NCBI GenBank assembly: GCA_963678675.1 | Contig: OY783192.1 | Coordinates: 21,385,174-21,449,173, forward strand | Reading direction: 5' to 3' | Source of the DNA: Xiphydria camelus | Taxonomy: Eukaryota > Arthropoda > Insecta > Hymenoptera > Xiphydriidae | Length of the DNA stretch: 64,000 bases | Part shown: in pieces, positions 1 through 11,376 of the stretch | How positions within the stretch are numbered: position 1 is the stretch's first letter | Layout of the letters: each line of letters starts with the position of its first letter | The notes under the pieces: model-generated | What the model was told of the DNA's origin: nothing | Databases searched by the model: none | Seen by the model: the letters and a program-made list of their open reading frames with translations, nothing else | Program-made: the position numbers and the translations under genes

Positions 1-1107
1 AAGAGAATAAGTTAGCTGCCATAAGCCAGATATGGAATATGTTTGTGTCCAACTGTCAAAATGCCTTTGAGCCATATGAACTTTTGACTGTTGATGAACA
101 ACTGGTATGTTTCCGTAGCAAGTGTCCATTCCGACAATAAATAAAGTCAAAACCAGGTCGTTACGGCATCAAAATTTGGGCAGCTGCAGATGTCAAAACC
201 TCATACTTGTGCAATCTTCAGATATATACAGGAAAATCATTGGATGGTGTAACAGAACGAAATCAAGGCTTCCGTGTTGTAAAAGACTTGGTTACACCTT
301 ATCACGGCAGTTGGAGAGGAATTGCAACGGACAACTTTTTTACCAGTGTATCGCTCGCAAATTATTTGCTAACAAAGAACTTGACTTTACTTGGAACCGT
401 TAGAAAAAATAAACCAGATACACCAATACAACTAAGCCTAAAAGGGAGACCTGTTGAATCCTCCATATTTGCTTTCACTAAAGATCTAACAATGTTATCA
501 TACATTCCAAAAAAAATAGGATGGTGCACGTACTTTCAACTCAACATGATAGTGACTTGGTTTGTCAGGAAAAAAACAATAAACCGTACATGATATTGGA
601 CTATAACAAGTCAAAAGGTGGAGTCGATAACGCTGATAAACTTATTAGAGAATACTCTTGCAGCAGGAGGACTGCTCGTTGGCCCTCTAGATTGTTTATG
701 AACATGTTGGATATCTGTGCTATGAACGCCTTTATTTTGTACGTTGAACAAAATCCAGAGTGGAAGAAAAATATGTCATGGCGACGACTTTTTTCCTACT
801 TCAGCTAGGCGATGATCTTGCTCGTAAAAACATGGAAACAAGAGCTAAATATAAACATAAGTCGTATGTGATGTCGGCCTTAACAGACTGTGGTATAGAT
901 CTACGTCCTGCACACACAGATGAAGAGGTAGTTGTTTTACCAGCCGTGCTAGCTAGGAAACGAGCAAGATGTTACCAGTGTTCTCGACGCAATGACAGGA
1001 AAGTAAATACAGTTTGCAGTTTTTGTAAGAAATTTGTTTGTGAAATACACCGAGAAAAAAAACAAAGTATTGTATGTAAAAACTGTGTTACAAATGAAAA
1101 TGTATAG
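1..1107 (+). pseudogene. piggyBac-like transposase, 3' part, frame-broken
   Basis: A DDE_Tnp_1_7 (piggyBac family) transposase would catalyse cut-and-paste at TTAA sites. The frame is already open at the window edge, so the N-terminus is missing. The three catalytic aspartate contexts are visible: TVDEQLV near base 90, ATDNFFTS near 325 and GGVDNADKL near 620. The C-terminal Cys/His-rich finger (CYQC, CSFCKKFVC, CKNC) lies at about 970-1090. A TAA replaces the usual aromatic residue of the FRxY motif near 139. Frameshifts occur near 590 and near 780, so no intact protein can be made. Downstream is AT-rich sequence with no clear TIR. The family call is firm; inactivity is clear from the breaks. 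Confidence 0.9.
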
Positions 1108-1276
1108 TTTCTTTATAAAGCATAAAACAAAGTTTTGTTTTTTAATGGATTTTATGTATTAATGCCAAATAAATATTTTAACAAATCCGAGTTGTCGTAT
1201 TAAAAAAAAAAATATTTGAATTAGGGTACTAAATACATTATTTTGGTGGGGTTCCGAAAGGACCCCCCATGGTAAT
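1108..1276. other. AT-rich spacer between two transposon relics
   Basis: Contains A-runs and no coding signal. It may hold the 3' end of the piggyBac-like element, but I could not match a terminal inverted repeat. Confidence 0.3.
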
Positions 1277-4200
1277 TTACGTTACTTTTAAAGTCTTGGT
1301 ATGTTGAGGGTTAAGCCCTGGGTGCGTGTTATCAATTTGGCATAAATTGTAATGGTACTTAACAAGCCATCTTGCATAATTGGGCTGATTTAGCGCGAAG
1401 AATATATTTGTTATTTTAGGCAGGATATACTTAAACAATTCGAAATTTGCAGTGCGAATACTTGCATTGTGTAATAAATAATATTCCACAAGATTTGCAT
1501 ACATCATGTAAAACTGAGGTGTTTTGCCATGTTTGCCTTTAAGTGTTTCTGTACGATAGTCTTCGTACTTTTCAATGATGGCTAACAGCGGTGCGTGATG
1601 TACTGCAGGAGTGGTCGCTTTAGTTTGACGGAAATATTGAAGATACTGTATCATATCTTCAGTAATTTCAAGATGATGTTCATTCAAAAAATGCTCAAAA
1701 TGTAAAATTGTAATAGCCATACTGACTAGAGGATGAAGTCTTTTGCATCGGTTAAAATGTTTACCAGTGATGAAACCATTCATGGAACCACTAGCCAATA
1801 ATTCAGCATCTATCATTATATTGGGTAATCCGCAATTGTCGAGCAATTTTCCGATAGCTTTGAAGAAAGCCATCCAGATGTGAAAGGAACCAATATGAAT
1901 AAAAAGCTTATTAAATTGGGGCTTTTCTGTTGACTGTATCAGTAGAGCGACTTTGGCAATAGCCAGATCATATGTAACTTGCATATATGTCTCATTACAT
2001 TCGACAGCAATTTTGAGGCTCTGCAACATTGTTCTTGTACGACAGCCGTATTAGTAGGCGATAAATTAATTGTCGTGAGGTATGATATTCATTGTTTAAG
2101 CAAAGCGTCCACATGGATCAAACTATTGAATCCCACCCACATTGGCGTATTAGGAATTCCGACTGCATGGCTACAAATCCACGCAAGATGTACTCTCTGT
2201 TGCGCTTTCAAACTGTCAGCAGCGAAATGTTCATCTAAAGGTAGCGCTTGTACAATGTCCAGCATTCTTGGTTTCTTAGAGTAAGCCTCCAGCTCTGGGT
2301 TCACAGTATCATAAGTGCGTCTTCGTTTCCTTTTACGCGTGTCTCCACTGTGTTGCTCGTCCTGCTCGTCGTCTGCAGGAACTTCCTCTACAGGCATGTC
2401 ACGAACACTGTCTTGAAATATAATTCCGACTGTATCATGTAAAGTGTCCTTTCCTGTTTGAGTATCGACAAATCGGTCGAAGTTGTTGAAAGCTAATCCC
2501 GTATGTAGATTTGGTTTTTGCACGATTCCGTCGGGACAAACTTGCGATGTCGCACTAGCAACAAAAGTAGCTTCTGTTTCGAGTTCTTCTGTCGTAGTAT
2601 AACTGCAGCAATGACCAAACCTATTGATAATATTGACTACATTTCTACTACTTGTAAAACTTTTCAGAGTCATCGCAAGGGTAATATGCTTTGCAGTTTT
2701 TACGCGACCTTCTGAAACAGCATAAATCGCATCATGTGCGAAGGATTTTGTCAGTCGCTGTCGATAGGTACTATTTTGTCGGCGTGAAGTCGTACTTCCT
2801 AGCAATGTGGCAAAAAAATCAGAAAGATTGTTGGGTATAGTGCACTCTCATTCTGTCCAATTTTTAACACTAATATGTTCAGGCAATTTCTTAGGTTGTA
2901 TCTTTAGTATTTCAGCCCTTAGAAGTAAAGCTGCGTGTTGAATAATATCGGAATGCTGCAGTTCATCGAAATTAATGGATTGACGAATGTCACGGAATGG
3001 CGTGATTACTGTTTTCTTTTTTCGTACAATGACTCTAATTTTGGATTGAAATGTTGCCAATAATTTACTTTCGAGATAGTTGGATCTTAAAGTATTTGGC
3101 GTGCTGTTCAACCGTTTGTTATACTCAAAAGTGAGGCGACTAACGTAAAGGGCGTGTAAAGATGTAAGAAGAACGTGTTTCTTCTGAACAATTACATTTT
3201 CCTCCACGTAAGAGCACACTTCCTCATAAGCTAACCTATGGCATTCCCGCGCTTCATGATACTGTGTAGGTGGGTTTGCTAGCTTACTGCGCTTGCTATC
3301 CCGTTCGAAGGCAAGCAAGCACATTTTGTGATACGACATAGTACGATTGGTAAGTATGAGATCATCTATCTTTTGCAGCATCATAAAATGGCCAGCCTCA
3401 GAGACACATTTTCTTATCCTATCAGAAAGGTAATTTGTTCTTGATGTTTGCAGTGGTTGCCAACGTGCTTTGTATTTCTTCCGCGCTTTATCGCAAAAAA
3501 GCCATTTTTTTACGTTGGCTATTTGATCTCAAGTGGATCACCCCTTCCTTCGATCGCAAGTGAATAACTCGTTTCTTCTATGTTTAGTGAAGCACGCGTT
3601 TCTTCATCGTTAAATATATTAACATCAACATCAGAAGCGTCAGTTGATTTTTCGGCAGGCAGTAAAGCACTGCTCTCCGGTTCGCAAATAGTTTGCTCAG
3701 AACCTTGACGAAGTTGACTATTAAAAAAAAAAGAAAACATCGTACGTTTGTGCATAAAAAGACCTTGTACATAAAACTGTAGAAATGCTTTTAAAAACAA
3801 AACTTGGCTATAAAATCATCAATATAGCTTATGATTTTACCTTGTTCGAGAACATGGTGGCTTGCTTATCACTACATTTGCCTCCGTACTCAAGGTCGTC
3901 GAAATTGTGCTGACATGGAATAAAGACAGATTTATATGGATATTTATAAAATATCCTTTGGAATCAAACTAATGTAATATGAAGCTTATCTGTTTACGGT
4001 AAATGTACTCAAATAATATAGAAATCGCTTCAATGATTTTGACAACAGCAAAAAAAGAATTGCGGGCCCCGTCAGGAAAGTGTATTAATAATATAGAGTC
4101 TAATTGACTTACCTCTTTTCAGATATATTAATTCTATCCCGCAGGACTTCTCTCACTTTCTTGCTCAAAGCCGTAAATTTTCTATAACATGGCACATGAT

Positions 4201-4393
4201 AACCATCGATGTCATTGGGAACTGATGGCAGCACTACATTATTAAACGATAAACTATTATCCCGACGAATTTTTAAAAATGATTGGCATTTTGCAATACT
4301 ACTTTCTGTTAAGGGCAGTATATTGTCTCCTTTTTTCAAACAAAATACACAATGAACCACACATTTCTCCATAATATTTGCTTCACAACGCAC
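1277..4393 (-). pseudogene. Degenerate multi-exon protein of an uncharacterised transposon-associated family
   Basis: Reading right to left, 4393-4109 encodes a zinc-binding-like N-terminus (CVFCLKKGD ... YHVPCYRKFTALSKK). The acidic block at 3800-3519 is a likely second exon. Then 3384-2848, 2805-2089 and 2029-1277 give the conserved body, with signatures such as HITLAMTLKS, KPNLHTGLAFNNFDRF, KDTLHDTVGI, VTYDLAIAK, GSFHIWMAFFKAIGK and GKHFNRCKRLHPL. From memory, this set recurs in long uncharacterised proteins scattered through insect and cnidarian genomes, which suggests a mobile-element protein; I know no function. A stop followed by a frameshift near 2085-2030 joins two clearly continuous blocks, and another break lies near 2848-2805. 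It is therefore a relic. The exon structure is inferred. Confidence 0.6.
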
Positions 4394-5735
4394 GAATGAA
4401 GTGTCATCTGTCGCGTACCGAAGATTTTATTTCGTTTCTCCCCAACTAACACACGAATAGATGCACCAGAGCCTTACACCTCGAATCCGCCCTGTCCCGA
4501 GAAAAACTGATGAAACGTTTCTTTCTCTACAGCAGTGCTGGCAAAGATTCTTTATTCATTTTTCTCCGCTTCGCTCGAGATACAGTTGGTCGCCAGATGC
4601 CTTAACTACGTAGTCTCTTGTTTTAGAGCAAGGGTCATCCCTTACGCGGATGATTGTTTTTGAGAAGTCGCGCGTACTTATTATCGCAACTTCTCTGAAC
4701 TGCTGACTGTGTGGGTTCTATATAAATGAGGTCTGACTGGTTGATTTATAGTTGTTATTGAATGAATTAACATATTGAAAAATTTGAGTTTGGAGAAAAC
4801 ACTTGCATGAACTTAATTTTTTCTACAACTTTACAGTAATGCTGACTGGCCGTGCCCCACTCTTTTGCTGGCTGACTGTTTGTTTTGAGTTTTTTATTGC
4901 ATAGACTAATTACAAACGAATTTGGAGCTAGTAGAAAACAGTTGCACGAACCTAATTATTCTGACACCTTTGGTGGCGCGCGAATGCCAGGTGTCCCAAA
5001 ACCAGACCGGCTGACTGTACAGTGACGTTTTACAGCCCAATTGTAATTCACTAGAATTGTACCGGATAGGAGAAAACTCTTGCACAATTTTGTACGCCAG
5101 CGCTCCGACTATTAAGACCACGGAGAGTAGATAGTCCCTAGAGTAACTTATTAACCGGCTCGGTCCCATTCGCCCCGGTAGTCCTCTGTGCCCCCCCTTC
5201 ACCTATATGTATGCAGGTAAATCTTCGATTAATCTTTTTATTCCGACATTCAGATATTTTTTATTGCAATTCGTTATCACGAAAATTAAAAATTATTGCG
5301 TAAGAATTATTCTCGTGCCAGGAATTGCTATTTCCTTGGTTGAGGCAATAGCAAAAAGACCGCAGTTAACGTTTTACCGCCGCCATTATTAAGAATAACG
5401 TGTATAACGTATGCAACGTGGGACTTAACGAGGTTAATATTGGTAGATGGCTAGATCGAAGGAGTAATATAGCTACTGTACACACCCCTGCTGTACATGA
5501 AAGTAATGGTTTACTTACGAACAACCATGCGGAATCAACTTTTTAGAAAGTCTAAAAGGAAACACTTATCTCCATCGTTAAGATCCATATTGTTCGCGCC
5601 GATTATTCTTTTGTCGTTGCTCTCCGTCCGTGGGGGAGGCGACAGCCCTCCCCACCGCACGCCCTTCGGAAACATTTTTTTCTCGATCGACGTTACTCCG
5701 CGCAAGAGACCTCCGGCTATGTATATACCTATATA
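4394..5735. other. Non-coding stretch with a weak degenerate tandem repeat
   Basis: No coding family recognised. Three diverged copies of a motif like GAGAAAACACTTGCAYGAAC begin near 4788, 4918 and 5053, a period of about 130-135 bp. The word GCTGACTG recurs near 4690, 4842, 4871 and 5009. A TATATAAAT sits near 4720 but no gene follows it. Confidence 0.4.
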
Positions 5736-5737
5736 TA

Positions 5738-6546
5738 CCGCATGTCCTATGGCCAACCGCGCAGGTGAGCTGCGACCTGAATTCTTGACTTCGGCAGTAT
5801 TTATGGTACAGTTAGAGTGGGCTTCAGACGATTGCGCTGCATAAGAACGAAGTGTCGACTGCTCTTCTAATAGCTGTCAATTCGGGAGATCGAAGCGTTT
5901 CGTGTAACCTCAAAATCGTAAAGTTTTGAATTAGTAGTGAATAATTTGTAGAAGTGATGAGAAATAATCATAAATAATCTTCCGAATTGACAGCCATCGG
6001 GAAATCAGACGACGCTTTTCGCTCTTACGCTGCGTTCTTACGAAAAGTGTGAAACGTCTGATCTCCCGATGGCTATCAATTCGGGAGATCGAAGTCTGAG
6101 CTCGAAATCGTGAATCTTTGAATAAATGGTAAGTAATGTTCAGAAGTGAGAGTTAACAATCATTCGGGTTTTTCCGATGTCCAACCGAATTACACGCCTC
6201 ATGCCTATTTGTTTCAGAAATTATTTCCGCGCTAGCACCGCGCGTGTCTAGGAAGTAGTTTTACGAAGTAGCGTGAGCGATACCTAAGGTGTCAATTCGG
6301 AAGATTATTTATGATTATTTCTCATCACTTCTACAAATTATTCACTACTAATTCAAAACTTTACGATTTTGAGGTTACACGAAACGCTTCGATCTCCCGA
6401 ATTGGCAGGTATTAGAAGAGCAGTCGACACTCTTCATTCTTATGCAGCGCACTCGTCTGAAGCCCACTCTAACTGTACTATAAATACTGCCGAATTCAAG
6501 AATTCAGGTCGCAGCTCACCTGTGCGGTTGGTCATAGGACATGCGG
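5738..6546. mobile_element. Foldback MITE, CCGCATGTCC family, copy 1 (809 bp)
   Basis: Ends are CCGCATGTCC and GGACATGCGG, flanked by TA on both sides (TA target duplication, as in Tc1/mariner-type elements). The arms are long inverted repeats that include GACTTCGGCAGTATTTATGG about 45 bp from the end and TTCGGGAGATCGAAGCGTTT further in. No transposase is encoded. Two close relatives lie at 38192-39010 and 40470-41281. Confidence 0.85.
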
Positions 6547-6910
6547 TATAACGAACTCCGGCGCTACTGGCGACCCCACCAACCTCGCGCGATCCCTAAT
6601 GCTGCGTTTACAGGCTGCTCACTTCCACGGTAGTGAGCAGGGAATTGGGCAGGGAAGTGGGCAGTGCGAGTCTGTAAACGGGTCGCTCGCGTTGCTCATG
6701 CCCACTGCCACTGCCACTGCCGCACATCCCTTCGGTGGCGGTATGTGGAGCGGAAGTTAAAGGACTGGCAGAATCGTCGTGAACCATCTCCCACAGTGCC
6801 CATTCGAAGAGGCATCGCCAGAATGCGAATACGGAACCGGCTAACCCATTTGCATCATGCGCCTACTTAGCGTGCCGTACTCAGGTATCAAGGACGGTCA
6901 GTTGAAGACT

Positions 6911-7107
6911 AGGACCTGTGTCACACATCCTGAATGTCTTTCTGAATTTAAAATCTGAATTCAGAACGCACAGAATTGTATGTAATTTAAATGAGCCAGG
7001 ACACACGTCCGGATTTTTTCAGATTCTGAATTCTTCAGATTCTTTTGTTAGATTCTGAATTCCGTTTCTGAATTCAGAAAGACATTTTGATTGTGTGACA
7101 CCAGCCT
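6911..7107. mobile_element. Short inverted-repeat MITE (~197 bp)
   Basis: The arms TGTGTCACACA...GAATGTCTTTCTGAATT and their reverse complement near 7068-7105 pair across a centre rich in GATTCTGAATTC-like words. It is non-coding. Confidence 0.6.
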
Positions 7108-7722
7108 AACCCCTATCGCCGCGAGGGGTTGATTGCACGTGTAGGAAACGAACCAGAAATGCTGATAGGGTATCATCGATACAACCCCATTGTTCCATAA
7201 CATATTTAAATATATGTTCAATTCCTTCTATTATATAAAATAGTTTTTGAATAAATGCGTGGATAAAACCGTGTCGCCAAAAACCGAATGACGAATTCAG
7301 TCGATAGACAACCGGGGAAACTTAATTCAGGTACGAAGTGCATGGGCTGAGTATATAGCCGTTCTGCACTTGTCCAAGGATAGTGCCCGTGCCCTCCCGC
7401 GAGGCTCCCGAAATTGGAGAATAGGATCGAGGCATCACCTCGCGCTTTCCGAGACACATCGGCCGCGACCAGTGTCCCGCCGTGAGGGTCCTGAAATTGG
7501 AGAGCAGGGTCGCGGCGCCTTGCGCTCGCCGCGATGAGAGCGGCGAAAATAAACATGCTTGAACGCTTTGCTTTGCTCGACTATTGGCGTATTGCTCTGC
7601 GCTCCACTATACGTGTTCCAATAAGAAAGTACAGGTTTGTATTCGCCGCTTTGTTCTCCGCTTTCATCGCTGCTTTGCTCTCCGCTCCACTATGTGCGTA
7701 GCCGTAGAAGTATTTAGGGCAT

Positions 7723-8787
7723 AGACCTATGGTCAAGTGGCAAATAAGTTATCTCATCGGGACACAAAATTTGAGTTTTTGTAGTAAAAGTACCACATAT
7801 ATGTAGCAAAAAACCGACCGTCTGCCGGGGCTGAATGGTCAATTTCTCAAAATTTTTTTGAGAATAAAGTTTAGATATAAAAATAAAAATAGATTATTTA
7901 CACAGCTCAACAAAAAAAATCGAAAAAATGCTTCCTCTGACCAGACCCGTATATCTTTATTGATACGTAAAATACTCTCAAAAAAAGATTTGAAATCAAT
8001 TAAGATCGCCATGTTCAAGATTTATATATAAAAAGTAAAAGGCATCATTTGAAAGGAAAATTATTGTAAATCAAGTTACTAAAAAATCCGACTAAACAAA
8101 TTTATAAAAAATTTTTAATAAAAAAGAACTTGCCGCGTTTTTTCCCTTCATTCGGTATACTGGTGGTATCATATAAGTGTCATGAATTTATTTAAAATCA
8201 TAAGTGCATAAACATCGAGTATAATTCTGTCTGAATTTTTTATTTTGAAGGAATACCCTTCCCTTCATTCGGTATACTGGTGGTATCATATAAGTGTTAT
8301 GAATTTATTTAAAATCATAAGTGCATAAACATCGAGTATAATTCTGTCTGAATTTTTTATTTTGAAGGAAAAACGCGGCAAGTTCTTTTTTATTAAAAAT
8401 TTTTTATAAATTTGTTTAGTCGGATTTTTTAGTAACTTGATTTACAATAATTTTCCTTTCAAATGATGCCTTTTACTTTTTATATATAAATCTTGAACAT
8501 GGCGATCTTAATTGATTTCAAATCTTTTTTTGAGAGTATTTTACGTATCAATAAAGATATACGGGTCTGGTCAGAGGAAGCATTTTTTCGATTTTTTTTG
8601 TTGAGCTGTGTAAATAATCTATTTTTATTTTTATATCTAAACTTTATTCTCAAAAAAATTTTGAGAAATTGACCATTAGCCCCGGCAGACGGTCGGTTTT
8701 TTGCTACATATATGTGGTACTTTTACTACAAAAACTCAAATCTTGTATTCCGATGAGATAACTTATTTGCCACTTGGTTGTAGGTCT
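7723..8787. repeat. Palindromic repeat A, ~415 bp arms
   Basis: The left arm 7723-8141 is nearly the reverse complement of 8370-8787. The core words GATCGCCATGTTCAAGATTT and AACTTGCCGCG are shared with palindromes B (24.0-25.6 kb) and C (33.4-34.1 kb). The spacer is a tandem duplication of a ~117 bp unit (starts at 8144 and 8261) beginning CCCTTCATTCGGTATACTGG. It is non-coding. Confidence 0.85.
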
Positions 8788-8920
8788 AGCAGGGAAGTGA
8801 GCAGCGCGAGTGGCAGCGGCAGTGGCAGCTTGTAAACGGGGCTGCCGTAGAAGTATTTAGGGCAGGGAAGTCGGCAGCGCGAGTGGCAACGGCAGTGGCA
8901 GCCTGTAAACGCCGCATAAT

Positions 8921-9459
8921 GAAAACATACCTCACGATCCCGGAGTTTAAGGTAGTACCCCCACAAGATCGTTGAATTAAAAAATGGTTGAAATTTGACA
9001 TATATGTTATTTAATACATTATCCAAACATCTGTGTAATTTAAATAAGTTTGACCACCCTAAACATGAGATATTTACACGTAACAAATACGTTATGATGG
9101 GCAAAAAAGTACGTCATTAATTCTACCGTCAAAACTAAAATTAAAAAGTTGATAAAAAACGAGGATAAGGTAGAATAGGATATCACGAATAATGTGAAAA
9201 AAAAATGAGAATGATTCACCATCTAGTTTCCAAGATATAACTATGAGAAGCCCTCACAATTTTGGTCGTATAGCATATATCTGCAAGGCCTGCAAGCGAA
9301 CGAGTGCGAGGAGGGGGAACAGAACAGCGAGCCACGATCGTAGCTCACACGTACACAGAAGAGTGCGTCGTCTGTATATACAAGCTATTTCGTGTATTGG
9401 GGTAAAGCCCGGGCAGTCCTGGCTGAAAGTTTACTGGCAATGGTAGATCAAAAAAACAC
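8921..9459. other. No recognised feature
   Basis: AT-rich in its first half and of mixed composition around 9240-9440. The short open frames here have no family signature. Confidence 0.3.
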
Positions 9460-9640
9460 AATATAGAATATATTTTACGGCCATAAATGATATCCATCGT
9501 ATTATCTATCGGTACCGAGTTAATATTGCGCAGTTTTTAATTTTATTTACTACTAATTAAACCAATTATCAATATTTTAAACATGAACATGGTATGTAAC
9601 TTTTGGTTGAGGTTGTCGCGGAGGAACTACCTTAAGTCTT
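9460..9640. repeat. Dispersed repeat, inverted partner at 33205-33365
   Basis: The stretch containing ATCAATATTTTAAACATGAA and GTTGTCGCGGAGGAACTACC is the reverse complement, with scattered differences, of 33205-33365. It is non-coding. Whether it is the end of a larger element is not determined. Confidence 0.6.
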
Positions 9641-10148
9641 CTCCAGCCCCCTGACACTCGCCCAAGCTCGTGTCACCGTTATTGAAGCTGTTTTAGTTCC
9701 AGTCAAGTGGCACTGACGACTCTGCGCCCACATCGCGCGAAATTATTCAAACGCGTGTTTTGCGTGCTTCACAGCACGCACGTAAATGCAAAATTTGTAA
9801 ATGATATCAAGTGAATTTGGGGGGGGGGGGTGGAATGAGGAAAAAATTATATTTTGGGAAAAATGTATCTTTAACAAAATGGTAAAATATCATTTATTCG
9901 TACAAAAGTTATAATAGTACATATACATAGAAATAGAAAATTATGTTTTTGTGAATTTTGACAATTTTCTTTTGCCTGATGAAGTTTTTTTTGTTTAGCA
10001 TTAAAATTATTGCAGAATTGTTGCATTCGTGAGATAACAAAAGTTCGTATGAAATTATAAAGACTGTCAGTGGCGTGCTCTTTACAGGGAAATGAAAGCT
10101 ATGGGTCTTTTGGATTTTTATAAATAGCTTTGAGTTCTGAAAGAGTGA
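9641..10148. other. Non-coding flank of the P-element relic
   Basis: Contains a run of about 12 G at 9818-9830 and AT-rich sequence. GTCACCGTTATTGAAG near 9674 is matched in reverse near 20843, just outside the other end of the P-element relic. This is a possible remnant of its termini, weakly supported. Confidence 0.3.
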
Positions 10149-10646
10149 TTAAAGGTTCAGAGATTTCTTTTCTGAAACGGTACAATTACCCTCTGCTGGA
10201 GGTTTTAATGCACTGAAGACGGAAAGAATTTTGTAAATTTGAAGAAACGTAGGAGTAGATGGGTGTTCATTGCAGTCTCCTGCTTGAGGAATAGAGCCCC
10301 AAAATTTCTAGTGTTGGAATAAAAAAAAGTAAACCAAACATAATATAAAGAAATTGTCACTATCTTGCAATGGTTATAAAGTAGCAGTTGTAGAAACAAA
10401 GAATAAAAAAGCCCAGATAAAGAAAGGAACAGAAATAAGCAATACAAAAAATCAATACAGAAAATTTCAAAAGTAGTTGCGGAAACAAAGTAGAGGGAAA
10501 AAAGCAGATACAACAAAAATCAATTGAAAAAGACCTCAAGACTGTCTTGATTTGTTCTACCAGTGAGGACGTCCGAAAATCCGCAATGTTTCACGAGGTA
10601 GTTAATGAGATGTAGCGTTGAGTAAAGCGTAACTCGAAGTCCTTAA

Positions 10647-11376
10647 GGGGGTGTTCCGGTGTAATCGGTCAAAAAAATCGAAACAGATTTTTCTCGCTTA
10701 ATCGCTTCTATAACATCTCTAAAAGACGTGCGTGAGAGGATTTTTCAAAATTCAAAGTCGTTGAAAAGTTACAGATGTTTATAGTGGCAGACGCGCCACT
10801 TGTATTACGCATAGTCTAACTTTCAAACACGTTTTTCTGGAAACTACATTTTGTAAATTGGTTGCCACGATTTCTCAAAAACTATTGAACCGATTACGCT
10901 GAAATTTTTATGATATCTTCGGTACATCCACAGTTGTAACCCGAACTAGAATCATTGTTATATCTGTCATAGTTTTTTTGTTTTTAACTCAAATAATGGA
11001 CAAAAAATGACAAAAATCGGAATTCAATATTCAAAACTCCACCAGAAGTGCAATTTTTTATATTTTGACTTCATTACAGTTCAGGCTGTAGCCAAAGGTC
11101 TACAGATTAGAATGACGTATTATATTTCAGCTTTAGATAAGGAGAACAATCGGAATCACGGCAACCATCAATCAACTTTTTTTTTTTACTTGTGTATAGT
11201 TACAGCACTGTAAAGTTTATTAAAATTCGATATTTCAACGCCACAAAATTTGAAATGGTCATTACATTGTCAATAAATATATAGTAAAAATTTCAAGATG
11301 TTATCTTTTTAAGGTTCACCACAATAAATTCCCGAAAAAGTGGTTGAAAAGACCGATGTTACACCGGAATACCCCC
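10647..11376. mobile_element. TTAA-flanked MITE (730 bp)
   Basis: TIRs GGGGGTGTTCCGGTGTAA and TTACACCGGAATACCCCC, with TTAA immediately outside at 10643-10646 and 11377-11380. TTAA duplications are typical of piggyBac and Kolobok elements; the G-first ends leave the superfamily open. It interrupts the C-terminal coding part of the P-element relic, so it is younger than that gene. No transposase is encoded. Confidence 0.8.

Larger units (their letters stand above)
6598..8920. mobile_element. Possible TIR element framing a nested palindrome
   Basis: The left motif GCGTTTACAGGCTGC near 6604 is matched in reverse (GCAGCCTGTAAACGC) near 8899. Both are followed inward by clusters of GGCAGTGGCAG / CCACTGCCACTGC. 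The pair could bound one 2.3 kb non-autonomous element containing the MITE at 6911 and the palindrome at 7723. Alternatively they are ends of separate insertions. A 20 bp direct repeat starting GCCGTAGAAG flanks the inner palindrome at 7702 and 8843. Confidence 0.4.

Noticed and set aside
9816..9832. G homopolymer (also near 22250)
   Set aside because: Noted as low-complexity only; length may be a sequencing artefact.
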